From: Dietzia natronolimnaea
Lineage (GTDB): Bacteria > Actinomycetota > Actinomycetes > Mycobacteriales > Mycobacteriaceae
Assembly (NCBI RefSeq): GCF_002289575.1
Contig: NZ_NTGA01000015.1
Location: forward strand, 1-64,000
Length of the DNA stretch: 64,000 nt
Direction of reading: 5' to 3'
Every line of letters starts with the position of its first letter. Position 1 is the stretch's first letter. Position numbers and translations under genes: made by a program. Under the pieces are notes generated by a model that searched no databases, was not told where the DNA came from, and saw nothing but the letters and a program-made list of their open reading frames with translations. Shown piece by piece: positions 43,340 through 52,467 of this stretch.

Positions 43340-44662
43340 GTGAACCGCCCGTCCGTCCTCGCCCGCGCCGCCGGCGCCCTCGCGCTCGCGGCGGCCACCG
43401 CCCTGGGAGGAGTGGTCGCCACGCCGACCGTCTCCGCCGCCACGGCCGACTCCCCCTACGTGAACCCGGCCCCGGGTCTGAAGAACGTCCTGTGGGTGGG
43501 CAACAACTGGGAGGGCACCGCGGACGCCGTGCAGCCGGACGGCGACTTCCACCGCATCGCACGGATCAACATCATCCCCGACCGCAACGAGCGCCTCACG
43601 GAGATCTACCGCGACCCGGCCCGCCTCGCCCTGTACCTCGGCATCCGCCAGATGGTCGGCGAGGGCCACGACCAATACGTCGACGACATGTACTCGACCA
43701 AGGACGGCCGGAACCTCATCGTGTCGCGGCCCAGCTTCGCCGACGTGGTCTCGATCGACATCGTGACGGGCGAGATCGCGTGGCGGTTCCCCGTCCAGGG
43801 GTTCCGTTCCGACCACATGGCGGTGAGCCCCGACGGATCGCAGGTCGCGGTGAGTGCGTCGACCGCCAAGTTGGTCCACGTCCTCGACACCGCCACCGGC
43901 CGGGAGATCGGCAGCTTCCCCTCGGGCGACAACGCGCACGAGAACGCCTACATCAAGGGCGGCACCCAGATCGTCAACGAGTCCATCGGCAACGTCTGGA
44001 CGCCGCTCGACCAGCCGTGGGCCGACGCCACCAAGGGCGAGCGGGTGCTGCAGTTCGTCGACGCCGAGACGCTGCAGATCATCAGGCGCGTCGACCTGCG
44101 CGCCCGGCTCGCCGAGGCCGGCCGACCCGAGCTGAGCATCGGGGTGCGTCCGATGACCTTCTCCCCCGACTACCGCTTCATGTACTTCCAGGTGTCGTTC
44201 TTCCACGGGTTCATCGAGTACGACATCAAGGCGGACACGATCACGCGAATCGTGGACCTGCCCGTCACCCCCGCCGGCGACGTGCCCCGCGAGGCCCACC
44301 TGTTGGACTCCGGACACCACGGGATCTCCATGAACCCCCAGGGCACCCAGATCTGCGTCGCGGGCACGATGAGCGACTACGCCACCGTCGTCGACCGGGA
44401 GACCCTGCAGCACGGTCCGTTGGTCTCGACCGGTCTCAAGTCCTACTGGGTGACGACCGACCTCACCGGGGAGCACTGCTTCGTGTCCTGGGCCAAGAGC
44501 AACACGGTGAGCGTGCTGTCCTTCGAGACCGGCGAGGAGGTGGCCCGGATCCCCGTCGGGTACCACCCCCAGCGCATGAGGATCGGCGTGGCGCCGCAGA
44601 ACTGGAACGGCAACCCGGTCCCGCTCCCCGCACCCGGGAACCCGCTTCCCGTGTTCTCCTGA
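43340..44662 (+). CDS. Secreted YncE-like beta-propeller protein
   Basis: A 440-residue protein from GTG 43340, six bases after GGGAG; an ATG seven codons upstream (43319) has no such site. A signal peptide ends near ATPTVSA (about residue 33). The mature part has repeated propeller blades of the YncE/YVTN type (LIVSRPSFADVVSIDIVTGE, HMAVSPDGSQVAVSASTAKL, HVLDTATGREIGSFPSGDN, VLSFETGEEVARIPVGYHP). No catalytic residues are evident; such propellers bind proteins, DNA or polymers outside the cell. The gene stands alone, with its own promoter upstream. Confidence 0.83.
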   Translation: MNRPSVLARAAGALALAAATALGGVVATPTVSAATADSPYVNPAPGLKNVLWVGNNWEGTADAVQPDGDFHRIARINIIPDRNERLTEIYRDPARLALYLGIRQMVGEGHDQYVDDMYSTKDGRNLIVSRPSFADVVSIDIVTGEIAWRFPVQGFRSDHMAVSPDGSQVAVSASTAKLVHVLDTATGREIGSFPSGDNAHENAYIKGGTQIVNESIGNVWTPLDQPWADATKGERVLQFVDAETLQIIRRVDLRARLAEAGRPELSIGVRPMTFSPDYRFMYFQVSFFHGFIEYDIKADTITRIVDLPVTPAGDVPREAHLLDSGHHGISMNPQGTQICVAGTMSDYATVVDRETLQHGPLVSTGLKSYWVTTDLTGEHCFVSWAKSNTVSVLSFETGEEVARIPVGYHPQRMRIGVAPQNWNGNPVPLPAPGNPLPVFS

Positions 44663-44732
44663 CCGCCGGGGCCGGCGCCGGCCGCTATCCTGGGGCACCG
44701 GCGGACACCGACGGCAGGGAGGAGGCGCGGGG

Positions 44733-46058
44733 GTGGTCAGAATCCCAGGGGAGAACGCCGACGACGCCCTCTCCCGAACCACAGACGACTTCTCCCGACC
44801 CTCGGACGTCGAGCGCCTCGTGTCGGACATCGACCTGTCGCCGTACCTCGACCGCGCCGACGACCCGGTCGAGGCACCGCTCCCCGACCCCGTCCCGGTG
44901 TCGACGGCCACCCCTCCGCTCCTGGCGCTGCGCGACCTCGTCACCGACCCGCGGTTCACCGACCTGTTCGCCCGCGCCCTGCGGGAGGCGGACCCGGATT
45001 TCCGCGAACTGTTCCCCCGCGACGCCTCGGGGGTGCTCGGCGAGTTCGTGCGCGCCATGTCCTGGGCGCTCGAGACAGTCGAGAACGCCCGCGGGGATGA
45101 GGCCGAGGTCGCCCAGGTGGTGGAGTTCGCCCGCCACCTCGGCGCCGACCACCGCAAACTCGAACTCTCCACCCGCCACCACCAGCGCTTCGGCGAGGCC
45201 CTCACCAGCACTCTCCGCCACCTGGCGGGCCCCGGTTGGGACGACCGGCTGTCCACCACGTTGGGCACGGTGTACCGGGTGCTGACGACCGCGCTCCGGG
45301 AGGGCGCGGCGGCCGGGCACGGGCCGGCGAGGGTCGGCGCCACCGTCGTGGAGGTTCTCCGGCCGACCCGCGACGTCGTGGTGGTCCGGTTGATCTCCGA
45401 CGTGATGGTGGACTACCACCCCGGCCAGCACCTCAGCGTCCTGACCCCGTACACCCCGGGCGTGTGGCGCCGGTTCAGTCCGGCGATGCCGGCGAATCCG
45501 GCGGGCCAGATCGAGTTCCACGTCCGCGACGTCCCCGGCGGCGCCCTCAGCGGGTCCCTGGTCCGGGGTGTCGGGGTGGGCGACCGGTGGGTGCTGGCGC
45601 GGCCGCTCGGGCTGCTCGAGGTGGACCGCACCGAACCCGTCCGGGACGTGCTGATGATCGCCGGCGGCACCGGGATCGCCCCGCTGCGCTGCCTGCTGAT
45701 GGACATGATGCGTCACGGTGCCAACCCGCGCGTGCACCTGTTCTACGGCGCGCGTCATCCGGGCGACCTCTACGACCTGCCCACCCTCGTCGACCTGGCC
45801 GCCACCGCACCGTGGCTCACCATTCAACCGGTCTCCGAGGAGGACACCGACCCGTGGTGGGCCGGCGCGCGGCAGGAACTGCCCCGCACCCTGCACCGCC
45901 GACAGACCGGGACACTGGTGGACGTGGTGACCGGCTGGGGGTCGTGGGCGGACCGGCAGGTGCTGCTGGCCGGGTCACCTGAGATGCTCCGCGCCACCGT
46001 CCGCGGGATGGTCGCGGTCGGCACCCCACGGGAGAACATCAGCTTCGACCGGCCCTGA
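44733..46058 (+). CDS. Flavohemoglobin-like globin-reductase protein
   Basis: A 441-residue protein from GTG 44733, behind GGAGG. An N-terminal acidic extension (about 1-60) precedes a globin domain (about 62-195), where FARHLGADHRKLELSTRHHQ resembles the proximal-His region of flavohemoglobins. An FAD/NAD(P) reductase follows (about 200-441) with YHPGQHLSV, WRRFSPAMP, AGGTGIAPLRCLL and VLLAGSPEML. Classic flavohemoglobins have RxYS in the FAD loop; here it is RRFS, common in this actinobacterial branch. Flavohemoglobins oxidise NO to nitrate; atypical actinobacterial ones may do other redox chemistry, so nitric oxide dioxygenase activity is probable, not certain. Confidence 0.82.
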   Translation: MVRIPGENADDALSRTTDDFSRPSDVERLVSDIDLSPYLDRADDPVEAPLPDPVPVSTATPPLLALRDLVTDPRFTDLFARALREADPDFRELFPRDASGVLGEFVRAMSWALETVENARGDEAEVAQVVEFARHLGADHRKLELSTRHHQRFGEALTSTLRHLAGPGWDDRLSTTLGTVYRVLTTALREGAAAGHGPARVGATVVEVLRPTRDVVVVRLISDVMVDYHPGQHLSVLTPYTPGVWRRFSPAMPANPAGQIEFHVRDVPGGALSGSLVRGVGVGDRWVLARPLGLLEVDRTEPVRDVLMIAGGTGIAPLRCLLMDMMRHGANPRVHLFYGARHPGDLYDLPTLVDLAATAPWLTIQPVSEEDTDPWWAGARQELPRTLHRRQTGTLVDVVTGWGSWADRQVLLAGSPEMLRATVRGMVAVGTPRENISFDRP

Positions 46059-46086
46059 CCCGACGGGCGCTCCCGGGCGGGCCGGG

Positions 46087-47124
46087 TCAGGCCTCCTCTG
46101 CATCCCCGACGGCGCGGCCGTCGTCGGCGTCCGCGGGAGTGCTCCCCCCCGCGGCGTCGTCACCCGCGGCCGCGCCTTCGCCGACCCCGCCGCCTCCCGG
46201 CCCCGCTGGCGTTGCGGTGCCTTGGGTCGGGGCGATGGGCGGAGTCGGGCTCGCCGGGGTGGTCGGGCTGGGCGTGGTCGCCGGCGTGGTCGGACTGGTC
46301 GGGCTTGTCGGGCTGGTGGTGGGCGCCGCGCAGGGCTGGAACACGCGCCGGAACCGGTCCGGTACACCCAGTTGCTCCAATTGCTCGCGGCACACGTCGG
46401 ACGACGGCTCCGCCAGGAAGACCCAGGAGTCCTCACGCCACGAGAGCAGCTCGAGATCGCCGTCCCGGCCACTGATCAGCAGAAACCGCCCGTCGCACTC
46501 ACGCACGGTTGTTCCGTCGCCCAGCTCCCCGGCCACGAACTCGGGGGAACAACGCTCGGCGACCCCGGGCGGGCCGGTCGTGGTGGGCGTGGTGGGACGA
46601 GGGGTGGTGCGGGACGTCGAGGTCGTGGTCTCGGTGGTGGTCGTGGGTGTGGCCACAGGTTCGCGGTCGCCGCCCCCCGCCGTGACCAGCCACACGATCA
46701 ACCCCGCGACCAGTGCCACCGCGAGCAGGATCGCCACGACGATCCACGGGGTCTGACCGCCGCCGGGTCCGTCGCCGTCCCAGCCGTCGCCACCGTTGCC
46801 GGCGTCGCCCGGGGGCGGGACATCCCCGGGCGGAGGCACGTGGGGTTGTGACGGCAGGTCACCGGCCGGGTGAGCGCCGGCCGGGTAAGCACTGGTCGGG
46901 TAGGCGCTGGTCGGGTAGGCGCCGGTCGCCCCCGCTGCGGCGGACCCGTCGGGGTACTGCGACCACGCGGTCCCGGTGCCCTCGCCCTCGATCGGCGGGA
47001 GATTCTCGGTCGGCGGATCGACCGAGCGGGTCGGTTCGGTGGGCGGGTCCGCGGGCACGTTCGGTTCGGTGGGAGGGTCCACCTCGCCGCCGCCACCCTC
47101 ACCGCCGTCGCGCGGCCCGGTCAC
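46087..47124 (-). CDS. Thr/Pro-rich single-pass membrane protein, unknown
   Basis: A 345-residue protein from GTG 47124, which overlaps the upstream hydrolase stop (GTGA). Residues 1-130 are acidic and Pro-rich, with imperfect 5-residue AYPTS/AYPAG repeats (DNA repeats at about 46870-46925). One membrane helix spans about 131-152. An external domain (about 200-275) with four cysteines follows (RCSPEFVAGELGDGTTVREC), flanked by Thr/Pro linkers, and the tail is Gly/Ala-rich. The domain organisation parallels the product of 22333-23385. Function unknown; the coupling to a nitrilase-family hydrolase may be only transcriptional. Confidence 0.75.
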   Translation of the reverse strand: MTGPRDGGEGGGGEVDPPTEPNVPADPPTEPTRSVDPPTENLPPIEGEGTGTAWSQYPDGSAAAGATGAYPTSAYPTSAYPAGAHPAGDLPSQPHVPPPGDVPPPGDAGNGGDGWDGDGPGGGQTPWIVVAILLAVALVAGLIVWLVTAGGGDREPVATPTTTTETTTSTSRTTPRPTTPTTTGPPGVAERCSPEFVAGELGDGTTVRECDGRFLLISGRDGDLELLSWREDSWVFLAEPSSDVCREQLEQLGVPDRFRRVFQPCAAPTTSPTSPTSPTTPATTPSPTTPASPTPPIAPTQGTATPAGPGGGGVGEGAAAGDDAAGGSTPADADDGRAVGDAEEA

Positions 47125-48023
47125 CGCACGACCTCCGCGGCCGACTCCTCCGCGACCGACTCCTCGGGGGCCGATTCCTCGGCGGCCGACTCCTCGGTGA
47201 TCCTGCCGTTCGCGAGGACGGGGATCTTCTCCCGGATGACGGCCACCTCGTCGTCGTTGATCTCGAACACCACCAGTTCCGCTCCGGGGCCCGCCTCCTC
47301 GCGCACGGTCCCGTCCGGCCCCACGAGCACGGAGTGCCCGACGCCGGTCGGGGCGCCGCGCCTGACCTCCACTCCCTCCGCCTCGGGGTCGGCCTGACCC
47401 ACGGCGACCAGGAACGTGGTGGCGTCGAGCGCGCGGGCGCGGGCCAGTAGCCGCCACTGGTCCACCTTCCCGGGGCCCGGTCCCCACGACGCGGCGCAGA
47501 TCGTCACGCGCGCCCCCTCGGCGGCGAGTGCCCGGTACTGGCCGGGGAAGCGGATGTCGTAGCAGACGCTCAGGCCGATCCCCACGCCGTCGACGGTCAC
47601 CACGCGGGTGCTGTCGCCGGGTTCGACCGTGTCGGACTCGGCGAACCCGAACGCGTCGAACAGGTGGATCTTGTCGTAACCCAGGTGGAGGTCGCGGTCG
47701 GGGCCGCCCGCGGCGTCGCCCCCGGCCGGTCCGGTCACCAGGAGTGTGTTGCGGACCCGGCCGCCCTGGCCGGGCGTGAACATCCCGACGACGACGACGA
47801 CCCCGTACTCGCGGGCGATCGCGGCGACCTCGCTCGCCCAGGGGCCCTCGAGGGGCTCCGCGACCTCGTCGAGCCGGCCCGCCCCGAAGGCCCGCATCGT
47901 GGCCTCGGGCAGCACCACGATCCGGGCCCCCCGGGTCGCGGCCTCCGCCGCGGATTCGCGGACCATGCGGAGATTGTCCGAGGGGTCGCGACCGGACAGG
48001 ATCTGGGCTGCAGCGATGCGCAC
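47121..48023 (-). CDS. Carbon-nitrogen hydrolase (nitrilase superfamily)
   Basis: A 300-residue enzyme from GTG 48023, behind GGAGGAG. The Glu-Lys-Cys triad is visible in VVLPEATM (about 42), YDKIHLFDAFG (about 120) and SVCYDIRFPGQYR (about 158). The wording is that of the branch often annotated as deaminated-glutathione or omega-amidase-like hydrolases. After the catalytic fold the last 30 residues are a Glu/Ala/Ser repeat (ESAAEESAPEESVAEESAA) unusual for the family and probably disordered. Its stop overlaps the next gene's start. Confidence 0.9.
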   Translation of the reverse strand: MRIAAAQILSGRDPSDNLRMVRESAAEAATRGARIVVLPEATMRAFGAGRLDEVAEPLEGPWASEVAAIAREYGVVVVVGMFTPGQGGRVRNTLLVTGPAGGDAAGGPDRDLHLGYDKIHLFDAFGFAESDTVEPGDSTRVVTVDGVGIGLSVCYDIRFPGQYRALAAEGARVTICAASWGPGPGKVDQWRLLARARALDATTFLVAVGQADPEAEGVEVRRGAPTGVGHSVLVGPDGTVREEAGPGAELVVFEINDDEVAVIREKIPVLANGRITEESAAEESAPEESVAEESAAEVVR

Positions 48024-48084
48024 GGCGCTCCTCCTGGGGCTCTCGGGGTCGGGCGGGCTGGCGGCCGGGTGCTCGCCCCCGACG

Positions 48085-50730
48085 CTACCCGCGCCGCAGC
48101 GCTCGGGCGGCCTGCGGTGCGGACCTCCGCACCGCGCGGGCACCCCGCTCCCACAGCGCCCACACGAGCAGCCCCACGACCACCGACGCCGCGAAGGACA
48201 GCCACACGTGGCCGGCGTCGCGGATCGGCGGGTAGACGAGGAAGTGGGTGAGGTAGATGAACAGCGAGGCCGCGGCGAGCGGGGTGAGCACCCGGACGAC
48301 CGGGCGCGGCAGCCGGACCGACGGGATCCAGATCAACGCGAGCAGACCGAGCACGATGACGACCTCGCGCCCCGTGTCACCGAACCACCCCGGAACGCAC
48401 AGCACGGCGACGGCCGAGCATGCGAGGCGCAGCCACAGCGCGCGGGAGGGAGAGACCGTGCGGGTAGGAGAGTCCGTGCGGCCGGGGGCGGCGCAGCGGG
48501 CGATCGCCCAGCCCAGGCCGAAGAGCCACAGCACGGCCGGCGCCGAGTACCAGACCTGCGGGCCGCCGCCGAGGTCGATCAGCCCGAACCGCACGGTGAG
48601 CCCGGCGGCGATGAACGCGGCCGGGAGCGCGAGCGGCCACCGGCGGTCGAGACGACTCACCGAAGGGACGGCCATGAGGGCGGCCACGAGCAGGAGCCCG
48701 TAGACCACCGCCTCGATGAACCACATCTGCCACGGGTTCCACCAGCGGTCCTCCCACCACGAGCGGGGCCCGAACAGGTTGGTGGCCAACAACGGCGAAT
48801 ACCAGTGGTAACGGCTGGTCAACGGGGTGACGATCAGGAGCCACAGCATCGCGGGCACCGCGATGCGGCCGGCGGTGCGCAGGACCCCGACGGCGCGGTC
48901 GCGGGCGCCAGTGGCGTGGAGGCGGAACCTGGCCAGCGAGTACCCCGCCAGCGCCACCAGGACGTGGGCGCCGCCGATGATCGCGATGGCCCGCGTGTGG
49001 GACCCGACGATCGCGAGGATGAACAGCGCGCGCAGGACGATCGACGTGTCCACCCGCGCCCACGCGCGCCACGGCGCCCACCACCGGGCGGGCGCGGGAA
49101 CGCAGACGCGGGCCAGCTCGTCGAGCTCTCCGCCCGGACGCAGGTGCCAGTCGCGGGGCAGACCCGGCACCCGGTCCTCGAGTCGCGTGGACAGCACGAC
49201 GTAGGTCAGCGAGTCCCCGCCGAGGTCGACGAAGGTCGCGTCGGGGTCGATCCCGCCGGGGTCCAGCCCGAGGGCGTGCGCGATGAGTTCACCGGGAGTC
49301 CCGTGCTCGTCTGCGGGGGCGGTGCGCCCCCTGCCGGCGACGAGCTCGCGCAGAGCCGGTTGGTCGATCTTCCCCGCCGGGGTCCGCGGCGGCTCGTCCA
49401 CCACCAGGACCTCGATCGCGGAGGCGGGCAACCCCGAGGAGGCGGCAGCCACCGAGACCGCGTCCTGCGCGGGCGTGTCCTGCCGGGTCACCACCACAAG
49501 TCGATCGGGTTCGCCGACACACCAGGCGTCCAGGCCGCGGTCGGCCAGAGCGGCCTCGACCCGCCCGAGGTCGATCCGGTGGCCGAAGATCTTGGCCTCG
49601 CGCCCCATGCGGCCGACGATCTCCACCAGGGCGTCCGGGGCGATCCGCGCGAGGTCCCCGGTCCGTAGCTCCGTCAACTCGGGACCGCGGGACAGGTCGG
49701 CCGACTCGCGGGCGTAGCCCATCATCACGTTGGGGCCGGTGTAGACCAGTTCTCCGGGGGCATCGGGATCGGTACCGTGCGGCCGGTCCACGCGGAAGGC
49801 ACCACCGGGGATCGCGACGCCGATCGCCCCGGCGCGGCTGCGGGCGAGCTGCGGGGGGAGGTAGCCCATTCGGGCGGTGGCCTCGGTCTGGCCGTACATC
49901 ACCACGAGCTCGGCGCCCCTGGCCTCGAGCCGCTCGGCGAGGGTGCGCACCTTCTCCGGTGCCAGTCGACCGCCGGCCTGGGTGAGGTAGCGCAGGCGGG
50001 TGAGGTGGTCCAGCCGGTCCAGACCCACCCGCTCGAGCAACTCGACGGTGTGGGGGACGGCGGCGAAGGTCGTCACGCCGTGGGCGCCCGCCCGTTCCCA
50101 GAACTCGTGGCTCGCCACGGAGTCCTCGTTGAGCACCACCGAGGCGCCCGCGAGCAGGTGGCTGTGGATCACCGACAGCCCGTAACAGTAGTGCGGCGGG
50201 AGGGTGGTGATGGCGCGGTCGGCGGGCACGATGCGGAGGTACTCGGCGATCGCCGCGGCATTCGACAGCACGGCCCGGCGCGACTGCCGGACGAGTTTGG
50301 GCGACCCGGTGGACCCCGAGGTGCTGAGCAGCAGAGCCAGGTCCGGGTGCAGGTCGTGCCGCGGCGGGGTGTGGTGCGCGGAGGCCGGGATCGCCTGTCC
50401 CGCGCCCGCGAGGACGTCCGGGGTCCACGACTCGACGAGAGCCCGCGTGGCCGCGCTCTCCGGTGGCAGGAGCAGGACGGCATGACCCGCCTCGTGCGCG
50501 GCGAGATAGTCGATGAGGAAGTCGGTGGTGTTGCCCCCGATCAGGCCGATCATCCGACGTCCCGTGGCGACCGACGGGTACTCGGCCGCCCGGGCGCAGA
50601 CCCGGAGGGCGAGATCGGTGTAGGTGAGGGTGGTCTCGTCGCTGATCACGGCCACCGCGCGGCCTCGGGCGGCGAGAGGTCCCGCGAGTCCACCCACCCG
50701 CCCGGTGTGGCCTACCTGCTCGATCGTCAC
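48085..50730 (-). CDS. NRPS-like fusion: adenylation domain, carrier domain and membrane acyltransferase-like domain
   Basis: An 881-residue protein from GTG 50730. Residues about 1-465 are an acyl/aminoacyl-adenylate-forming domain (STSGSTGSPKLVRQ, VVMYGQTEATARMG, ELRTGDLARI, TPAGKIDQPAL). Residues about 470-545 are a carrier domain with the phosphopantetheine serine in VDLGGDSLTY. Residues about 560-870 are about ten membrane helices resembling acyltransferase-3/OpgC-type proteins (WYSAPAVLWLFGLGWAIAR, FIYLTHFLVYPP). The logical reaction is activation of a carboxylic or amino acid, loading on the carrier and transfer to a lipid or wall acceptor. A DtxR/IdeR-like box fills its promoter spacer, so it should be induced by iron starvation. 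Substrate unknown. Confidence 0.87.
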   Translation of the reverse strand: MTIEQVGHTGRVGGLAGPLAARGRAVAVISDETTLTYTDLALRVCARAAEYPSVATGRRMIGLIGGNTTDFLIDYLAAHEAGHAVLLLPPESAATRALVESWTPDVLAGAGQAIPASAHHTPPRHDLHPDLALLLSTSGSTGSPKLVRQSRRAVLSNAAAIAEYLRIVPADRAITTLPPHYCYGLSVIHSHLLAGASVVLNEDSVASHEFWERAGAHGVTTFAAVPHTVELLERVGLDRLDHLTRLRYLTQAGGRLAPEKVRTLAERLEARGAELVVMYGQTEATARMGYLPPQLARSRAGAIGVAIPGGAFRVDRPHGTDPDAPGELVYTGPNVMMGYARESADLSRGPELTELRTGDLARIAPDALVEIVGRMGREAKIFGHRIDLGRVEAALADRGLDAWCVGEPDRLVVVTRQDTPAQDAVSVAAASSGLPASAIEVLVVDEPPRTPAGKIDQPALRELVAGRGRTAPADEHGTPGELIAHALGLDPGGIDPDATFVDLGGDSLTYVVLSTRLEDRVPGLPRDWHLRPGGELDELARVCVPAPARWWAPWRAWARVDTSIVLRALFILAIVGSHTRAIAIIGGAHVLVALAGYSLARFRLHATGARDRAVGVLRTAGRIAVPAMLWLLIVTPLTSRYHWYSPLLATNLFGPRSWWEDRWWNPWQMWFIEAVVYGLLLVAALMAVPSVSRLDRRWPLALPAAFIAAGLTVRFGLIDLGGGPQVWYSAPAVLWLFGLGWAIARCAAPGRTDSPTRTVSPSRALWLRLACSAVAVLCVPGWFGDTGREVVIVLGLLALIWIPSVRLPRPVVRVLTPLAAASLFIYLTHFLVYPPIRDAGHVWLSFAASVVVGLLVWALWERGARAVRRSAPQAARALRRG

Positions 50731-50736
50731 CGGACC

Positions 50737-50766
50737 ACTGTAAGAGGTAAGCCTATCCTAGGACAA
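50737..50766 (-). promoter_or_regulatory. Leaderless promoter with DtxR/IdeR-like iron box in the spacer
   Basis: On the minus strand TTGTCC (50766-50761) and TACAGT (50742-50737) are 18 bases apart, placing the start point at the GTG codon at 50730. The 19 bases at 50743-50761 (plus strand agaggtaagcctatcctag) match the DtxR/IdeR consensus TTAGGTTAGCCTAACCTAA at 14 positions. Binding of iron-loaded regulator there would block transcription. Confidence 0.72.
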
Positions 50767-50794
50767 TTCGTTCATCATCCACAGGATCGCGACG

Positions 50795-51217
50795 TCAGTG
50801 GTCCCCGCGCTGGTGGCGAGGGCGCCAGACCACGACCGAGGTCGAGCGCGGCACGTGCACCAACTCACCGCCGACGCGCCCCCGGGCCGAGCCGGAGCGG
50901 AGCTCCGCGAGTTCGTCGGCCAGCTCGCGGACCCGGGACTGGAGGGCGTCGACCTCGTTGGTGAGTTCGATGATGCGTTTGATGCCGGCGAGGTTGACGC
51001 CCTCGTCCTGGCTGAGCCGCTGGACCTCGCGCAGCATCGCCACGTCGCGCAGGGAGTAGCGCCGACCGCCACCGCTGGTGCGTTCGGGCGTGACGATGCC
51101 CAGCCGGTCGTAGGTGCGCAGGGTCTGGGCGTGCAGGCCCGACAGCTCGGCGGCCACGGAGATCACCAGGACGCTGTCGTCGGGAGCCAGGTCTCCCACG
51201 TCCCGCCGGGGGCTCAT
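50795..51217 (-). CDS. hspR: HspR, MerR-family heat-shock repressor
   Basis: A 140-residue regulator with a MerR-type winged helix (ISVAAELSGLHAQTLRTYDR, LGIVTPERTSGGGRRYSLRD) and a C-terminal coiled coil (about 85-110). HspR represses the dnaK operon, with DnaK as co-repressor, in Streptomyces and mycobacteria. Its ATG overlaps the dnaJ stop (ATGA), the classic dnaK-grpE-dnaJ-hspR order. It is longer at the C-terminus than the core HTH and ends basic (VVWRPRHQRGDH). Confidence 0.95.
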   Translation of the reverse strand: MSPRRDVGDLAPDDSVLVISVAAELSGLHAQTLRTYDRLGIVTPERTSGGGRRYSLRDVAMLREVQRLSQDEGVNLAGIKRIIELTNEVDALQSRVRELADELAELRSGSARGRVGGELVHVPRSTSVVVWRPRHQRGDH

Positions 51218-52407
51218 GCCGACCCGGCCCAGCCAGACCGCGGATCGAAGCCGGCCGCCCGCAACGCCTCGTCATAGGCGGCGAGCTCGGCCTCGGCCAT
51301 CCCGGCGGGCGGGGTGGCCACCCGGAGGGTGACCTTGAGGTCACCGGTCCCGGACTTGCGTGCGATTCCTCGCCCGCGGACCCGCAGGATCTGCCCGTCG
51401 CGGGACCCGGCCGGGACCTTGACCGTCACCCGTCCGGTGAGCGTGGGCACCGACACCTGGGCGCCCCGGACGAGCTCGGGATAGGAGACCGGTAGCTCCA
51501 CGAGCAGGTCCGCGCCGTCGCGATCGAACACGGGGTCCTTCGACACGGTGACAGTGACGTACAGGTCGCCCGACGGGGCGCCGCGGAAGCCAGCCTCGCC
51601 CTGGCCGGAGAGCCGGATGCGTTGTCCGTCCTGGACCCCGGCGGGCACCTTGACGTTGATCGTACGGGCACGGTCGGTGACGCCGCTGCCCGCACAGTCC
51701 GGGCACGGGTCGTCGATCTTGGATCCGGTGCCGCCGCAGTCCGTGCAGGGTTCGGCGAAACCGAACGCGCCCTGTGAGCGCTGGGTGACCCCGGCCCCGT
51801 GACAGGTGCTGCACACCTTGGGGCTGGTCCCCGGTCGCGCGCCGCTGCCGTGACAGGTCAGGCAGGGCGAGGCGGACGAGAGCCTGATCTGCACGGTCTC
51901 GCCCAACGCCGCCTCGCGGAACGACAGGGTGAGAGAGGTCTCGACGTCCTGCCCGCCCTGCGGCCGCTGGGCCCGGCCGCGACCCGCGCCGGGGGCGCCG
52001 CCGCCGCGGCCCTGGGTGAACAGCCCGCCGAAGAGGTCGGAGAATCCCCCGGATCCCCCGGCGCCGCCGGCCCCGGCCGCACCTCCGAAGAGGTCGCCGA
52101 TGTCGAAGTCGCCGCCGCTCGTGGTGAACCTGCCGCCCCCCGGGGGTGCGAAGCCACCGAACCCTCCGGAGGAGACCTGCGCCCGGAACTCGTCGTACTC
52201 CTTACGTTTGGCGGGGTCACCGATGACGCTGTTGGCCTCGCCGACCCGCTTGAACTTCTCCTCGGCCGCCGCATTCCCCGGGTTCTTGTCCGGGTGGTTG
52301 TCGCTCGCGAGCTTGCGGTACGCCTTGCGGATCTCGTCCGCCGTGGCGTTCTTGGAGACGCCCAGCTCGGCGTAGTAGTCCTTCTCGACCCATTCGCGCT
52401 GACTCAC
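51214..52407 (-). CDS. dnaJ: DnaJ co-chaperone (DnaJ1 type)
   Basis: A 397-residue Hsp40 from GTG 52407, behind AAGGAGGC. The J domain (about 9-75) has the HPD tripeptide in DNHPDKN, followed by a Gly/Phe-rich region (about 85-150). Four CxxCxGxG zinc repeats follow: CLTCHGSG, CSTCHGAG, CTDCGGTG and CPDCAGSG (the last lacks the usual first Gly). The C-terminal substrate-binding domains complete it. It stimulates the DnaK ATPase and delivers unfolded clients. It is the third gene of the heat-shock operon, separated from grpE by a hairpin. Confidence 0.96.
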   Translation of the reverse strand: MSQREWVEKDYYAELGVSKNATADEIRKAYRKLASDNHPDKNPGNAAAEEKFKRVGEANSVIGDPAKRKEYDEFRAQVSSGGFGGFAPPGGGRFTTSGGDFDIGDLFGGAAGAGGAGGSGGFSDLFGGLFTQGRGGGAPGAGRGRAQRPQGGQDVETSLTLSFREAALGETVQIRLSSASPCLTCHGSGARPGTSPKVCSTCHGAGVTQRSQGAFGFAEPCTDCGGTGSKIDDPCPDCAGSGVTDRARTINVKVPAGVQDGQRIRLSGQGEAGFRGAPSGDLYVTVTVSKDPVFDRDGADLLVELPVSYPELVRGAQVSVPTLTGRVTVKVPAGSRDGQILRVRGRGIARKSGTGDLKVTLRVATPPAGMAEAELAAYDEALRAAGFDPRSGWAGSA

Positions 52408-52467
52408 CAGACGCCTCCTTCCTCGATCGGGTCCTACGATTCTCGAACACTCATTTTCCCACCCCGG

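Noticed and set aside
43211-45343. A 710-codon minus-strand open frame
   Set aside because: It runs antisense through two genes with signal peptide, propeller and globin features.
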